64,000 nt of DNA, from assembly GCF_030848495.1 (NCBI RefSeq), contig NZ_JAVDDT010000001.1, positions 372,001-436,000 on the forward strand, given 5' to 3'. Shown piece by piece: positions 17,800-27,585 of this stretch (the stretch's first letter is position 1; the number at the start of each line of letters is the position of its first letter). The position numbers and the translations under genes are program-made. Under the pieces are notes generated by a model. The model saw only the letters and a list, made by a program, of their open reading frames with translations, was not told the origin of the DNA and made no database searches. The DNA is from Natronospira bacteriovora (GTDB taxonomy: Bacteria; Pseudomonadota; Gammaproteobacteria; Natronospirales; Natronospiraceae).

Positions 17800-18234
17800 A
17801 TGGGATTCAGCAGCATGCCGCAGATCGAACATGAAGCGAGTGTCAGTGCGCCGCCGGCCGAGGTGTTTTCCCTCATCAGCCGGGTCGAGCCCTTCGTTGA
17901 TCTCTGTGAGGCAGTCCAGGATATCGAAGCCCTTGGGGATGACCGCTATCGGTGGCATGTGCGGGTGGCTGGCGTCAAACTCAGTTTCGAAGTTCAGGTC
18001 ACCGACATTCAGCCACCCACCCACTTTGCCTGGGAGTCCATCACCGGGGTGCCTAACCGGGGCCGCTACACACTCACCCCCACCGCCGATGGCACCCGCC
18101 TCCATTTCCAGCTGCACTACGAATTGAAGAATCGCCTGCTGGAAAAAGCCCTATCCGGCACTACCCGCTCGATCGTGCACCGACTGAGCAATGAGATTGT
18201 GGGCAACGTGGAACGAGAACTCGGCAAGCGCTGA
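17800..18234 (+). CDS. SRPBCC-family protein (coenzyme Q-binding/polyketide cyclase-like)
   Basis: A 144-aa START/Bet v 1-like protein. The signature N-terminus is MPQIEHEASVSAPPAEVFSL, with a central THFAWESITGVPNRGRYTLTP and a long C-terminal helix ending GNVERELGKR. Such folds bind hydrophobic ligands in a central cavity. The ligand is unknown. An alternative start lies at 17815 (MPQ), which matches the family N-terminus better. The neighbours give no functional hint. Confidence 0.88.
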   Translation: MGFSSMPQIEHEASVSAPPAEVFSLISRVEPFVDLCEAVQDIEALGDDRYRWHVRVAGVKLSFEVQVTDIQPPTHFAWESITGVPNRGRYTLTPTADGTRLHFQLHYELKNRLLEKALSGTTRSIVHRLSNEIVGNVERELGKR

Positions 18235-18369
18235 GTCAGTGATACACACAAGAGACCAAGCGATGGCCAAATTCGTCGAAATCGGAAGCGCAGACATCCC
18301 CGGCCAGGGCAGCCGTCCGCGCCCACCGGGGCAAGGGCGCCAAACACTGCATCTGGCTTGCCTGGTGAC

Positions 18370-18990
18370 ATGAAACGAAGCGCCCGGGCAATCTGCACGG
18401 CCCTCAATGCCATCTTGCTCGGCAGCCTGACCACCGGCTGCGCCGGCGTCATCACGGCACCACCAGCCCCGAATGACAAAGCGGCAGAAATCTACCTCCT
18501 CTACCACAGCCCCCACACCAGCCTCGCCATCCCCCGGGAATCTGGCGGCATGGTTCGCTACAAGTACTGCGACTGGCGCTGGTGTGTTCAGGGCCGGCGC
18601 CACCTGCCCTCCGGCACGGCCGCCCTGCTCTGGCCCACACAAAGCGGCCTGGGCCGTGGCGAACACCCGGAAGTGAACAGCAAGGACGATCTGGACAAGC
18701 TCGCCCCGGAGGGCATCACCCGCCTATACCCCCTGAAGGCCGATGCCGAGAAGGCCAGGGCATTGAAGCAGCGACTGGATGCCCTGTTCAGCCAGGCCGA
18801 GGCGCAAGCCACGCACAATGAAGAATTCGCCATGACATTCGTCCCCCACGCCCGCGGCTACTGGCTGGCCCACCAGTCCAACCTGCTCATCGCCCAGTGG
18901 CTGCGGGAAATGGGCTTCCAGGTGCGAAGTTACCCGCTGCTGCTGGCCTGGCGGATTGACACCGTGGAGCGCGAAACGGACGACGAGTAA
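18370..18990 (+). CDS. hypothetical lipoprotein, DUF2459-like
   Basis: A 206-aa protein with a lipoprotein signal (ILLGSLTTGC, Cys about residue 24). The segment IYLLYHSPHTSLAIPRE followed by YKYCDWRWC resembles the start of DUF2459 proteins, which have a His-Thr pair and a later W-x-x-aromatic pattern. The match is from memory and partial. The late part (GYWLAHQSNLLIAQWLREMGF) is consistent with that family. The function is unknown. Confidence 0.75.
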   Translation: MKRSARAICTALNAILLGSLTTGCAGVITAPPAPNDKAAEIYLLYHSPHTSLAIPRESGGMVRYKYCDWRWCVQGRRHLPSGTAALLWPTQSGLGRGEHPEVNSKDDLDKLAPEGITRLYPLKADAEKARALKQRLDALFSQAEAQATHNEEFAMTFVPHARGYWLAHQSNLLIAQWLREMGFQVRSYPLLLAWRIDTVERETDDE

Positions 18991-19105
18991 TCCTGTGCCC
19001 GGTGAAGTGGCAGACACGCCCAAGTAAGTCTAATATGTAAAAACAAACGCTCATCAATCCATCCGGGCCCAGGGCGGCTCTCCACTGGCCAACCAAGGAA
19101 ACGGT

Positions 19106-19993
19106 ATGACCGACGGGCCCTTCACCGACACGCTCCCCACTGAAGATTTCACCCTGAGCCTCCCCGACGGCCGGCAGCTCGCCTGGGCCGAATACGGTAC
19201 TGCCGATGGATCCGCCGTGATCTATTTTCACGGTGCCCCCGGCTCCCGGCGTGAGTGTCTGCCGACGACGACGCTGGCCGCCGTTCTCGGGCTGAGGATC
19301 ATCGTGCCGGATCGCCCGGGTTACGGGGGCAGCTCACCCCGTCCCGGGCGCAGCGTCGCGGACTTTGCGGATGATGTGGCGGCTCTGCTCGACCACCTGG
19401 AACTGAAACAGGCCGGTGCCGCGGGGTTCTCCGGTGGCGGCCCCCATGCACTGGCCTGCGCGCTTCGTCTGCCGGATCGCATTGACCGTCTGGGTCTGGT
19501 CAGCAGCCTGGCCCCATTCTCCGATGCCACCACACAGGGCATGCCTGAATCACTGCAAGGCTTCTGGCAGCTGGCTGCCACGGACGCCGATGCCTTCCGG
19601 GCCACCCTCAACGATGGCCTGAAAGCGACCGGTGGCCCCTATGAACTGTTGCTCGCGGGCGCGCCGCCCGAAGATCAGGCCATCTTCAGCAATGGCATGA
19701 CTGAGGCCTACGCAGACAGCCTCACGGAAGGCATTCGCCCGGGCCTGGAGGGCATGGTGTCGGACGGCCAGGCACTCACCGCCGACTGGGGGTTCACACT
19801 GAAAGCACCACACTGCCCCACGCATCTCTGGCACGGCACCCAGGATCTCAATGCCCCCATCGGCATGGGGCGCTGGCTGGCCGGGCACCTGGGCGGTGCA
19901 ACGCTGACTGAATGGCCTGGGATGGGCCATTTCGCCCTGCTCCAGCAATGGGACCAGATCCTGGACGCCTTTGCCGAGCCGACTACGCCGTGA
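19106..19993 (+). CDS. alpha/beta hydrolase
   Basis: A 295-aa classical alpha/beta hydrolase. The oxyanion motif is YFHGAPGSRRE near residues 41-51, followed by VPDRPGYGGSS near 71-81. The nucleophile elbow is GFSGGGPHAL near 107-116 (Ser about 109). The acid is probably in LWHGTQDLNAPIG and the histidine in MGHFALLQQW near 275. No signal peptide. AAGGAAA precedes the ATG. The next gene, a LuxR-type regulator, starts 10 bp downstream, so the two are probably co-transcribed. The substrate is unknown. Confidence 0.93.
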   Translation: MTDGPFTDTLPTEDFTLSLPDGRQLAWAEYGTADGSAVIYFHGAPGSRRECLPTTTLAAVLGLRIIVPDRPGYGGSSPRPGRSVADFADDVAALLDHLELKQAGAAGFSGGGPHALACALRLPDRIDRLGLVSSLAPFSDATTQGMPESLQGFWQLAATDADAFRATLNDGLKATGGPYELLLAGAPPEDQAIFSNGMTEAYADSLTEGIRPGLEGMVSDGQALTADWGFTLKAPHCPTHLWHGTQDLNAPIGMGRWLAGHLGGATLTEWPGMGHFALLQQWDQILDAFAEPTTP

Positions 19994-20003
19994 AGGAGGC
20001 CGG

Positions 20004-21182
20004 ATGACATCAACACGAGATATCGATGTCTTCTCCCGCCTAGTCGAGTCCGTCTACACGGCGGCGTCCGATCCCTCTCACTGGCAACGCTTTCTGATCG
20101 ACCTTGCCGACACGCTCAATGCCAAGTCCGGCATCATCCGTGTCATCGACGAACGCAATACCGCCATCCGTGCCAACATCCATCACAATCTGGATCCGGC
20201 CCTTCAAAAGGCGCACCGCGAGCACTACGTCAAGAAAGACATCTTCATCGATGTGTTAAAGACCGTCCCCGCCGGCTTCATTGCCACTTCGGAACAGCTT
20301 TTCACCCGCCGGGAGCTCCAGCACAACGAATTTTTTGCCGATTACATGAGACCCCAGGAGAATTATCACGTCTGCGGCGGGCTGGCGGTCCGCAACGAGG
20401 ACTGCGTATTCAAGTTCGCGGTGCAACGCCACCTTGCAAGCGGACCGTTCGGAAGGGAAGACGAAGCCTACATGCGCCGACTGGTGCCCCACATCCAGCG
20501 GGCCGTGAACCTGGGCCATTTACTGAGCCAGACCCGCCAGCAGGCCGATGCCGCCGAGCACACACTGAACGCCCTGTCCGTGGGCATTCTGCTGCTGGAC
20601 AGCCAACACCGCATCATTCACAGCAACGACAAGGCCGGGGAGCTGCTCGCCCAACAATGTGGCTTGACCACGAGAGCCGGCCACGTCGCCGTTGCCCACG
20701 CCGGGGACCGGAAGGGCTTCCAGAACCTCCTGGATACCGTTCAGGCACGCATCAGCAGTGCGCAACCACCGGCACCGGAAGCGCTTCTTCTGAAATCGCA
20801 GCCCGGCCAGCCCCGGATTCTCCTGGTCGCCTGCCCGGCACGAAAAGGCGCCCTCGGATTCGACGGCCCCTGGCCGGATGTGGAAACGGCACTGCTGGTC
20901 AGCAACCTGGACGATGCCGGCCTGGTCAACCGGGACATTCTCATGAGCCTCTACGGCCTGACATCGGCGGAGGCACGGCTCGCCTGCGCCCTCTCGCAAG
21001 GCCACGAACTCGCCGATCTCAGCAAGCACTGGCATCTCTCACGCGAAACCCTGCGCAGCCACCTCAAAAAGGTGCTGGCCAAGACCCGCACCAAGCGCCA
21101 GTCTGAACTCATCCGCCTGCTCACAGGCAAACCGTGGAATATGACCGCCAGCCAACCCTGTTCTGGAAGCAGATCCCCCTAG
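20004..21182 (+). CDS. LuxR-type helix-turn-helix regulator
   Basis: A 392-aa regulator. The C-terminal LuxR/GerE helix-turn-helix is LTSAEARLACALSQGHELAD through HLSRETLRSHLKKVLAKT, near residues 323-370. The middle has a PAS-like segment (ALSVGILLLDSQHRIIHSND near 191-210), and the N-terminal ~180 residues are an unassigned sensory region. AAGGAGG at 19993-19999 sets the ATG at 20004; the upstream frame lies in the hydrolase gene. It is coupled to the hydrolase gene, so it may respond to that enzyme's substrate or product. Confidence 0.9.
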   Translation: MTSTRDIDVFSRLVESVYTAASDPSHWQRFLIDLADTLNAKSGIIRVIDERNTAIRANIHHNLDPALQKAHREHYVKKDIFIDVLKTVPAGFIATSEQLFTRRELQHNEFFADYMRPQENYHVCGGLAVRNEDCVFKFAVQRHLASGPFGREDEAYMRRLVPHIQRAVNLGHLLSQTRQQADAAEHTLNALSVGILLLDSQHRIIHSNDKAGELLAQQCGLTTRAGHVAVAHAGDRKGFQNLLDTVQARISSAQPPAPEALLLKSQPGQPRILLVACPARKGALGFDGPWPDVETALLVSNLDDAGLVNRDILMSLYGLTSAEARLACALSQGHELADLSKHWHLSRETLRSHLKKVLAKTRTKRQSELIRLLTGKPWNMTASQPCSGSRSP

Positions 21183-21346
21183 CCATCCTCCCCCCCTGCA
21201 GGCAACGGAACGCGAAAGCACACTTCACCCGTTTGGGTGATGTGCCTATGCCCTTGCTTGACTAGGTTTACTAAACGCCCTCTTTTCCCCACGCACGACA
21301 AGCGGAAGGGGTTCGGGCAGTCTGTAAACACATAAGGAGTGTGACC

Positions 21347-23512
21347 ATGTTTCCATCCATTGCGAGAACCAGCCTGTACTCCCTTGTTCTCATCCTCCCC
21401 CTCGCCGCCTGTAACAGCTCGGGTTCCGGTGACGGTGACACTGGCGCGCCTGGCGGTGATGCCGGGTTCACGGTGGGCGGCGAAGTCACCGGACTGACCG
21501 GCGATCAGCTCATATTGCGGCTCAATGACGCAGAATCATTGACCATCGAATCCAACGGGCCGTTCGAGTTTTCCACCCAGCTGGAAGACGGCGAAAGCTA
21601 CAGCGTCTCGACCCAGGTGCTGCCAGAGGCCCCGGCACAGAACTGTGACCTGGAGAATATCGAAGGGACGGTCTCCGCGGCTGACGTCAGCGACATTGCC
21701 GTGTCCTGCCATGGAGCCATCCAGATGATCGGCCGTGTTGCCGGCCCAATCATCACCGATGCCGACATCGAGGCACAGGTCGGGGAAACAATCTATCAGA
21801 CCAGCTCCGACGAGCAGGGCATGTACGCCTTGCGCCTCAGCATTCGTGAACCGGACGACATGGTCAGCCTGAAGGCCACCGATCCCACGGACGGTTTCAT
21901 CCTGTTCCGCTCCTACCTGGGCGACATGGAGCGGGTTCAATCCCTGGCCACCAACGATGGCCTTCTCACCCGGGAACAGAATGTCGGCGTCAACATCACC
22001 AACGTCAGCACCGCCAATGCCGCGCTGATGCGCTGGCAAAACGAGGGCCAGGCGCCGGAAACGGAAGCCGAGCGTGTGGCACTGCGGGATGCATTCTCCG
22101 CCAATCTGCTGCTGCGTTCTTCAGCACTGATCCGTATTGCCGTGGAAGACCCTGACCGCACCATTGTGCCGGCAGCGGGCGGCTCCCTGCGGCAAGCGGG
22201 CCTGGCCATGGCGGACAGTGACGACACCAGCAGCCTGATTGAACAGGAGGAGACACGCATCAGTTATGAGCAGGAAGTCCTGGAGAACGATCCCGACAGC
22301 ATCAACAACGCCATTGCCGAGATCGTTTCCGATCCGGATCTGGTGCAAGGGATTGACGAGGACGACACACCCAATGACTGGTTCGGCATTACCGGGCCGG
22401 AACCCAACATCATTACCGGCACCCAGTTTCGCTTTGAAGAGGATGGAACTGGCCTCTACTCCAACCACGTGGATGCCGTCACATTCCAATGGGAAGTCAT
22501 TGACGGCACACTGGAACTCAACCTCGACGATGAGCTCACTACGGGCGCTTTCTGCTGGGTCGAGGACGAGGATGGTAACGACTATCAAACCGTCTGCATT
22601 ACCCGTCTCGATGAGTTCGGAGCCACGCTGGTGGCGCAAGAAGATGGCATGGACATTGTCTCCATCAGCCAGACCGGGACTCGTGATTTTCCCGATGAGC
22701 CCGACAGGGAAAGCGTGGAGGTGGATTTCCGAACCGACATGTACGGTCATCATCTGAGCCAGCTCATCCCCTTCGAAGAGGCGGACATTGTCGATCAGAC
22801 CTGGGCCATACCGGGCAATTTCCCGGCGCTATTGGGTGGCCTGGCCTGGTATGGCGACGAGCTGCTGACTTTCACCAATGGGGGCGTGGGTGAGGCGGTT
22901 GATTCCGGCCTCTTCAACTGGTCATTGACCGATGAGGGATGGCTCAGAATTGAGTTTGGCAGTGGGGCCGTGCATGAGATTGGCCTCAAATCCGAACAAC
23001 GCCTGCCGGTCTGGCGTTCCATGGTGCTGTCGGCCACTGACGACGGCCAGGCGCGTTCCAGCCGATCCATGATCGCCCCCCAGCTGGACGATAGCGGTCT
23101 GGACGAGGCCTTTGCCAGCGATCTTTTTGTCCAGTGGGGTTACCAGACAGGCAGTGATTACGCCTTCGCCATCGACCTTACAGAAGATGGTTGGGGTGGG
23201 GTTCGCAATGTCTACAAACCCACGGACGAAATTCTGGGCATTCACTACGAGTTCGACTATCGCTTCGAGGCCGGCACTTTGCACATTGAGGCCTGGGCGC
23301 AGCCGCGAGATGATGGCCCTGTGTGGTGGGGCCGGGAGTCCATTTGCGACGACTCCCAGCAAGCCGACTGTTACCTGACCATGGTTCGAAGCTGGACATT
23401 GCTCCACGACGACGGCGACTGGGTCTCCCTGCTGGAGCGTATCGAGAACCTGGACGAGGACGGGGAGCCCATATCCATCTCGCCCCGTGTCATCCAATAC
23501 CGCCGATTCTGA
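21347..23512 (+). CDS. large secreted lipoprotein, unknown function
   Basis: A 721-aa lipoprotein. AAGGAG at 21334-21339 supports the ATG at 21347; a GTG six bases earlier is possible. The signal ends LPLAAC (Cys about residue 23) and is followed by a Ser/Gly/Asp-rich linker. A carboxypeptidase-regulatory or bacterial Ig-like repeat is suggested by FTVGGEVTGLTGDQLILRLN and PFEFSTQLEDGESYSV. The rest is acidic and beta-rich with repeated DDGDW/EDGW-type motifs and no recognised catalytic residues. It is likely on the cell surface. Confidence 0.82.
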   Translation: MFPSIARTSLYSLVLILPLAACNSSGSGDGDTGAPGGDAGFTVGGEVTGLTGDQLILRLNDAESLTIESNGPFEFSTQLEDGESYSVSTQVLPEAPAQNCDLENIEGTVSAADVSDIAVSCHGAIQMIGRVAGPIITDADIEAQVGETIYQTSSDEQGMYALRLSIREPDDMVSLKATDPTDGFILFRSYLGDMERVQSLATNDGLLTREQNVGVNITNVSTANAALMRWQNEGQAPETEAERVALRDAFSANLLLRSSALIRIAVEDPDRTIVPAAGGSLRQAGLAMADSDDTSSLIEQEETRISYEQEVLENDPDSINNAIAEIVSDPDLVQGIDEDDTPNDWFGITGPEPNIITGTQFRFEEDGTGLYSNHVDAVTFQWEVIDGTLELNLDDELTTGAFCWVEDEDGNDYQTVCITRLDEFGATLVAQEDGMDIVSISQTGTRDFPDEPDRESVEVDFRTDMYGHHLSQLIPFEEADIVDQTWAIPGNFPALLGGLAWYGDELLTFTNGGVGEAVDSGLFNWSLTDEGWLRIEFGSGAVHEIGLKSEQRLPVWRSMVLSATDDGQARSSRSMIAPQLDDSGLDEAFASDLFVQWGYQTGSDYAFAIDLTEDGWGGVRNVYKPTDEILGIHYEFDYRFEAGTLHIEAWAQPRDDGPVWWGRESICDDSQQADCYLTMVRSWTLLHDDGDWVSLLERIENLDEDGEPISISPRVIQYRRF

Positions 23513-23529
23513 TCCATTCATGACTTAAT

Positions 23530-23563
23530 GAGAGGGCCGCAGCAAACTGGCTGCGGCCCTCTC
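23530..23563. terminator. bidirectional terminator hairpin
   Basis: GAGAGGGCCGCAG and CTGCGGCCCTCTC form a perfect 13-bp stem with an 8-nt loop, between the convergent genes ending at 23512 and 23562. Its right arm reaches the minus-strand stop codon. It can serve both transcripts, although U-tracts are weak. Confidence 0.75.
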
Positions 23564-24140
23564 ACTTGCGATGGGGTCCGCACTGAGGCCAACGCTCATC
23601 CGGAGTCAGGTGCCCCGCGATCAATCGCATATCGGCAATCGTTCCAGACATCTTCTCGTTGCGGACAGCAAAGAAGGCCGCCGACTTGCAGGACCACTGC
23701 CAGTGCATGCGGAAATTGGCATTGATGCGAGCCGATGCATCCGCGCCCGCATCAAGCAGAAGCTCTACCCGCTCTTCGTCGCCCGTCATGGCTGCCAAAT
23801 CAAGTGCCGTCCTGCCGTGCTTCAACCACTCCTCAACATCCGCACCCGCCTCAAGGAGCACCCGAGTGACATCCAAGTCGTTGTAGAGGATTGTGACCAT
23901 CAACGCACTGGGTGATTCCATGGTGACACCCCGCCAGGGATCCCGAAACTCAACCCTGCGTCGAGGAAAAAATTGCAGACTCGGGTCCGCCCCCGCATCA
24001 ATTGCCGCCGCCACTTCTTCCGCCGATCCATCCATCAGGAGATTCGCATACGCCTGATCCGATAGTGGGCGATCAACCGCAAAAGCGACGCTAGAACTCG
24101 AGAACATCAGGAAAAACAGCTTGACCCCGGATTTGCACAT
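23562..24140 (-). CDS. ankyrin-repeat secreted protein
   Basis: A 192-aa protein. The start at 24140 gives a signal peptide (VKLFFLMFSSSSVAFA) after a GGGGGAGGG tract; the frame is open further upstream without support. At least three ankyrin-like units are visible: EEVAAAIDAGADPSL, DVTRVLLEAGADVEEW with HGRTALDLAAM, and DEERVELLLDAGADAS. Two cysteines lie near the C-terminus. It is probably a periplasmic protein-interaction scaffold. The partner is unknown. Confidence 0.85.
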   Translation of the reverse strand: MCKSGVKLFFLMFSSSSVAFAVDRPLSDQAYANLLMDGSAEEVAAAIDAGADPSLQFFPRRRVEFRDPWRGVTMESPSALMVTILYNDLDVTRVLLEAGADVEEWLKHGRTALDLAAMTGDEERVELLLDAGADASARINANFRMHWQWSCKSAAFFAVRNEKMSGTIADMRLIAGHLTPDERWPQCGPHRK

Positions 24141-24246
24141 ACCCTCCCCCCTTCTTCTTCGATACCAATGCAAGGATGCCTCTAACAGGCGGATCCGCCC
24201 CCTTGTCCCATTCTGGCTCAGAGCGTTCCTCCCTGCCAGATTCGCC

Positions 24247-25161
24247 TCAGACTGAAGCCACCTTGCGACGGGAATTGGAATAGACACTCAGCGCCGTCAC
24301 CGTGACAAGAATGAGTGCCATGCCCAGAAGCTGCACCAGCCCCAGGCTTTCACCCAGAACCGCGACGCCGAACAGGGAGGCGGTGACCGGTTCCACCATG
24401 GCAACGATGGACGCCACGGCCGGGGCCGTATGGTTGAGGCCGATAATGTAGAAGATGAATGACAAGCCGGCACCGATCACGCCCAGGATCAGAAACAGGG
24501 GCCAACTTGAAGTGCTCAGAACGGCCACGGTCTGCTCCGGATTGCCCAAGGCAAACAGGATGACGGCCATCACCGCAAAGGCAATCACCAGAATTGCCTG
24601 GGGACTTCCGTGAGGGGCGGCGTACTTGAATCCGAAGATGAACACGGCATAAGACAAGCCCGACAACAGACCCGCCCCGGCCGCGACCAGCGTCACCTCC
24701 CCGGCACCCACATCATAAATACCGGTCAGCAGAACCACCCCAAGCAGGACCATAACAATGGCTACCCACTTGAACACGCTCGGCTGCTCAAGCCGGAGCG
24801 TGAAGGACACCAGATAGACAAAGACCGGCGCGCAATACATCAGCATGGCAGCCACCGCCACACTGCCCTCGGCAATGCTCAGAAAATAAAAGGCGAAGTT
24901 GCCCGCCACCCCGACACCGGCCAGCAGCGACCACAACCACAGCTTTTTATTGCCCAGGCCACTCCCCCGCGGCCGGAGCGCCAGCCAGGCCAGCACGAAC
25001 AGAAAGCCAATGGCGCCCCGGTAAAAGGACACCACCACCGGATCCCAACCCTCACCGGTAAGAATCCCGCCAATCCCGCCCGACAGCCCCCAGCACAGGG
25101 CCGCCAGGGCCACAAAGGCCGTACTCAGGCCTGCCACACGCTCGGTCGGCAAGCTCTTCAT
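24247..25161 (-). CDS. EamA-family (DMT) transporter
   Basis: A 304-aa ten-helix membrane protein with two EamA halves. The first half includes PVVVSFYRGAIGFLFVLAW and VAVAAMLMYCAPVFVYLV; the second includes HTAPAVASIVAMVEPVTAS and FGVAVLGESLGLVQLLGM. It is only distantly similar to the transporter at 2802. The substrate is unknown. It is downstream of, and on the same strand as, the universal stress protein gene, with a 29-bp gap, so the two may be co-transcribed. Confidence 0.92.
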   Translation of the reverse strand: MKSLPTERVAGLSTAFVALAALCWGLSGGIGGILTGEGWDPVVVSFYRGAIGFLFVLAWLALRPRGSGLGNKKLWLWSLLAGVGVAGNFAFYFLSIAEGSVAVAAMLMYCAPVFVYLVSFTLRLEQPSVFKWVAIVMVLLGVVLLTGIYDVGAGEVTLVAAGAGLLSGLSYAVFIFGFKYAAPHGSPQAILVIAFAVMAVILFALGNPEQTVAVLSTSSWPLFLILGVIGAGLSFIFYIIGLNHTAPAVASIVAMVEPVTASLFGVAVLGESLGLVQLLGMALILVTVTALSVYSNSRRKVASV

Positions 25162-25190
25162 GCGGAGATCCGGACCGGAGACATACAGGC

Positions 25191-25658
25191 TTAATCCATC
25201 GGGGGCAGGAACTCGGCCTGTTCAGGAGCAAGGTCCACATCATGAACCGCCAGGACAGGTTGCTTGGCGTGGCGGACCAGCCACTCGGTGGCGGAGCCAT
25301 GGAGGAACTGCTGCAGGCCGCTGCGGCTGCGGGTGCCCATGGCGATCAGGCTGGCATCCCACTGGTCGGCATGCTGGCTGATCTTCTCGGCCGCGCTGCC
25401 CACTTCAATGGCCACTTCCTCGCCTTCGCGCTGCCAGGCCTTGAGCTTTTCCATGGCCGCCTGTTCGGCCTTGCTGCGCTCCTCGCGGGCGTGCAGGGGG
25501 TTGATGGCGGGGTTGGCCGTGGCCTCGGCGATATCGCTGGGGTCCAGAATCGTCAGCAGTCGAATCACGGCATTCTCGGGGCGGAAGGAGCGGGTCACCG
25601 CCAGTGCCCGGGCCGAGGCACTGGTGAAGTTCACGGGAACGAGAATGCGCTTGAGCAT
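25191..25658 (-). CDS. universal stress protein (UspA family)
   Basis: A 155-aa single UspA domain. It starts MLKRILVPVNFTSASARALAV and has the ATP-binding loop pattern IAMGTRSRSGLQQFLHGSA, near residues 111-129, then TEWLVRHAKQPVLAVHD. The GxRSRxG(9)GSxxEW layout is the ATP-binding type. A cytoplasmic stress protein of general role. It probably leads a short operon with the EamA transporter. Confidence 0.92.
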   Translation of the reverse strand: MLKRILVPVNFTSASARALAVTRSFRPENAVIRLLTILDPSDIAEATANPAINPLHAREERSKAEQAAMEKLKAWQREGEEVAIEVGSAAEKISQHADQWDASLIAMGTRSRSGLQQFLHGSATEWLVRHAKQPVLAVHDVDLAPEQAEFLPPMD

Positions 25659-26091
25659 GGCAATCGGCCTTTAAAGGTTCGTTTTGGCTGGAGGGGCATC
25701 GCGCGGATGTCCCGCTGAATGCCCCGCAGGGTACCCCATCGGCCGCCAAGCGGCACAGCCATTCCCGAAAAAAACCGCCTTAAAACAGACCCAAATCAAT
25801 TTGATATGCTGCAGCGGGCCGTTCGCCTTGAGACCCCGGGCCAATCGCCGTATCATTCCCGCCTTTCGCGACTTTGGCAATTTGGTCGCCGCGAGACAGA
25901 TATCCCCTGTTTGATATCCCCCAGGAGTTGCGTACTCCGGCCACGCGGCTTATCAGCATTTTCCTGCCAGTAGTTGAATCCGGGAGCGCCCAGCGCCCTT
26001 CCCGCCACGATTCATTTTGGCGGCGGGCAGAGCATGGCGGCTTCCCGGCATGCCTGCCATGCGACCGCCCGTAACCCCTCAAGGGACATCA
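25659..26091. other. 433-bp divergent intergenic region
   Basis: The gap between the universal stress protein gene and the SulP gene. It must hold both promoters. A short AT-rich stretch near 25770-25810 (GAAAAAAACCGCC, CAAATCAATTTGATATG) is the likeliest promoter region. GATATCCCC occurs twice near 25899-25921. Otherwise I see no gene, repeat or RNA structure that I can support. Confidence 0.5.
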
Positions 26092-27585
26092 ATGCTTTCC
26101 GAGACAATCAAGCGTAACTGGTCCGCCGTCCGCAATACCTGGTTCTTCAATGTCCGTGGAGATTTGATCTCGGGCATCGTCGTGGCCCTGGCGCTGATTC
26201 CCGAAGCCATTGCCTTTTCCATCATCGCCGGCGTGGACCCCAAGGTCGGCCTCTACGCTTCATTCTGCATCGCCGTGGTACTCGCCTTCACCGGCGGCCG
26301 CCCAGGCATGATCTCGGCCGCCACGGGTGCCATGGCCCTGCTGATGATCACCCTGGTGGCCGATCACGGGGTGGAATACCTCTTCGCCGCCACCATTCTC
26401 ACGGGCATCTTCCAGTTGGTGGCCGGCTGGCTGAAGCTGGCGCGCTACATGATGTTCATCCCACGCACCGTGATGATGGGCTTCGTCAACGCCCTGGCCA
26501 TTCTTATCTTCATGGCCCAGCTCGAGCATTTCATCGGCCACGGCATCCCCACCTATCTCATGGTGGCCGCGGGCCTGGTGATTCTCTACGGCTTTCCCTA
26601 CATCACCAAGAAGATCCCGCCCGCCCTGGTGGCCATCGTCTCCCTGACCGCCGTGGCCTGGTTTGTTGATGTGCCTTTCAATACCGTGGGCGGCATGGGC
26701 GAGCTGCCCGATGGCGCGCCCTTCTTCCACCTTCCCAATGTACCCTTCACATTGGAAACCCTGATGATTATCCTGCCCACGGCCCTGACGCTCACCATTG
26801 TCGGCCTGCTGGAATCCCTGCTCACGGCCTCCATCGTGGATGACCTGACCGACACCCCCAGCAAGAAGAACAAGGAAAGCCGGGGTCAGGGCATCGGCAA
26901 CATCGTCAGCGGCTTCTTCGGTGGCATGGCCGGCTGCGCCATGATTGGCCAGTCCATCATCAATGTAAAATCCGGCGGGCGCGGGCGCCTCTCCTCCCTG
27001 GCCGCCGGGGTCTATCTGCTTTTCTTTATTCTGGTCCTGGGCGATCTGGTCTCCATGATCCCCATGCCCGCCCTGGTGGCGGTCATGATCATGGTGGCCA
27101 TCGGCACCTTCGACTGGAGCTCCTTCGGGATGCTGAGAAAGATGCCCCGCACCGACGCCCTGGTGCTCATTGTTACTGTCGCCACGGTGGTCATCACCCA
27201 TGACCTGGCCAAGGGTGTGTTCGCCGGCGTGCTCATGAGCGCGATCTTCTTCGTTCGCAAACTGGCCCGCCAGATCCAGGTCGAGGCCATCGACAGCGAT
27301 ACCGGACAACACCGCACTTACAAGGTCCGCGGCGTGCTGTTCTTCGTGGCGGTAAACAACTTCATGAAGGGCTTCGACGCCGACAACCCCATCCCGAATG
27401 TCACCATCGACCTGAGTACCGCCACCCTCTGGGACAGCTCAGCCGTGGGCGCGGTGGACAAGATCGTCGGCAAGCTTCGCCGCAACGGCAAGACCGTGGA
27501 GGTCATCCACCCGGAAGGACAAGGCTCGGAGATGATGGACAAGCTGGCGGCCTATGATCAGGCCGGGGGCGGCAGTGGGCACTAA
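26092..27585 (+). CDS. SulP-family anion transporter with STAS domain
   Basis: A 497-aa SulP permease. The N-terminal transmembrane core begins with [20 protein letters not shown] near residues 23-42. [16 protein letters not shown] and [14 protein letters not shown], then [19 protein letters not shown], match SulP signatures. The C-terminal STAS domain (about 400-497) includes [15 protein letters not shown]. Family members move sulfate, bicarbonate or other anions; the ion is not predictable here. It converges with and overlaps the next gene by 4 bp at the stop codons. Confidence 0.94.
   Translation: MLSETIKRNWSAVRNTWFFNVRGDLISGIVVALALIPEAIAFSIIAGVDPKVGLYASFCIAVVLAFTGGRPGMISAATGAMALLMITLVADHGVEYLFAATILTGIFQLVAGWLKLARYMMFIPRTVMMGFVNALAILIFMAQLEHFIGHGIPTYLMVAAGLVILYGFPYITKKIPPALVAIVSLTAVAWFVDVPFNTVGGMGELPDGAPFFHLPNVPFTLETLMIILPTALTLTIVGLLESLLTASIVDDLTDTPSKKNKESRGQGIGNIVSGFFGGMAGCAMIGQSIINVKSGGRGRLSSLAAGVYLLFFILVLGDLVSMIPMPALVAVMIMVAIGTFDWSSFGMLRKMPRTDALVLIVTVATVVITHDLAKGVFAGVLMSAIFFVRKLARQIQVEAIDSDTGQHRTYKVRGVLFFVAVNNFMKGFDADNPIPNVTIDLSTATLWDSSAVGAVDKIVGKLRRNGKTVEVIHPEGQGSEMMDKLAAYDQAGGGSGH

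Noticed and set aside
18263-18373. A short frame starting MAKFVEIG before the 18370 lipoprotein gene
   Set aside because: No homology or ribosome binding site that I can support, and the sequence runs into the next gene's start.
26260-27312. A 350-aa minus-strand frame opposite the SulP gene
   Set aside because: The plus-strand SulP motifs are strong; the other frame is His/Gly/Asp-rich shadow sequence.
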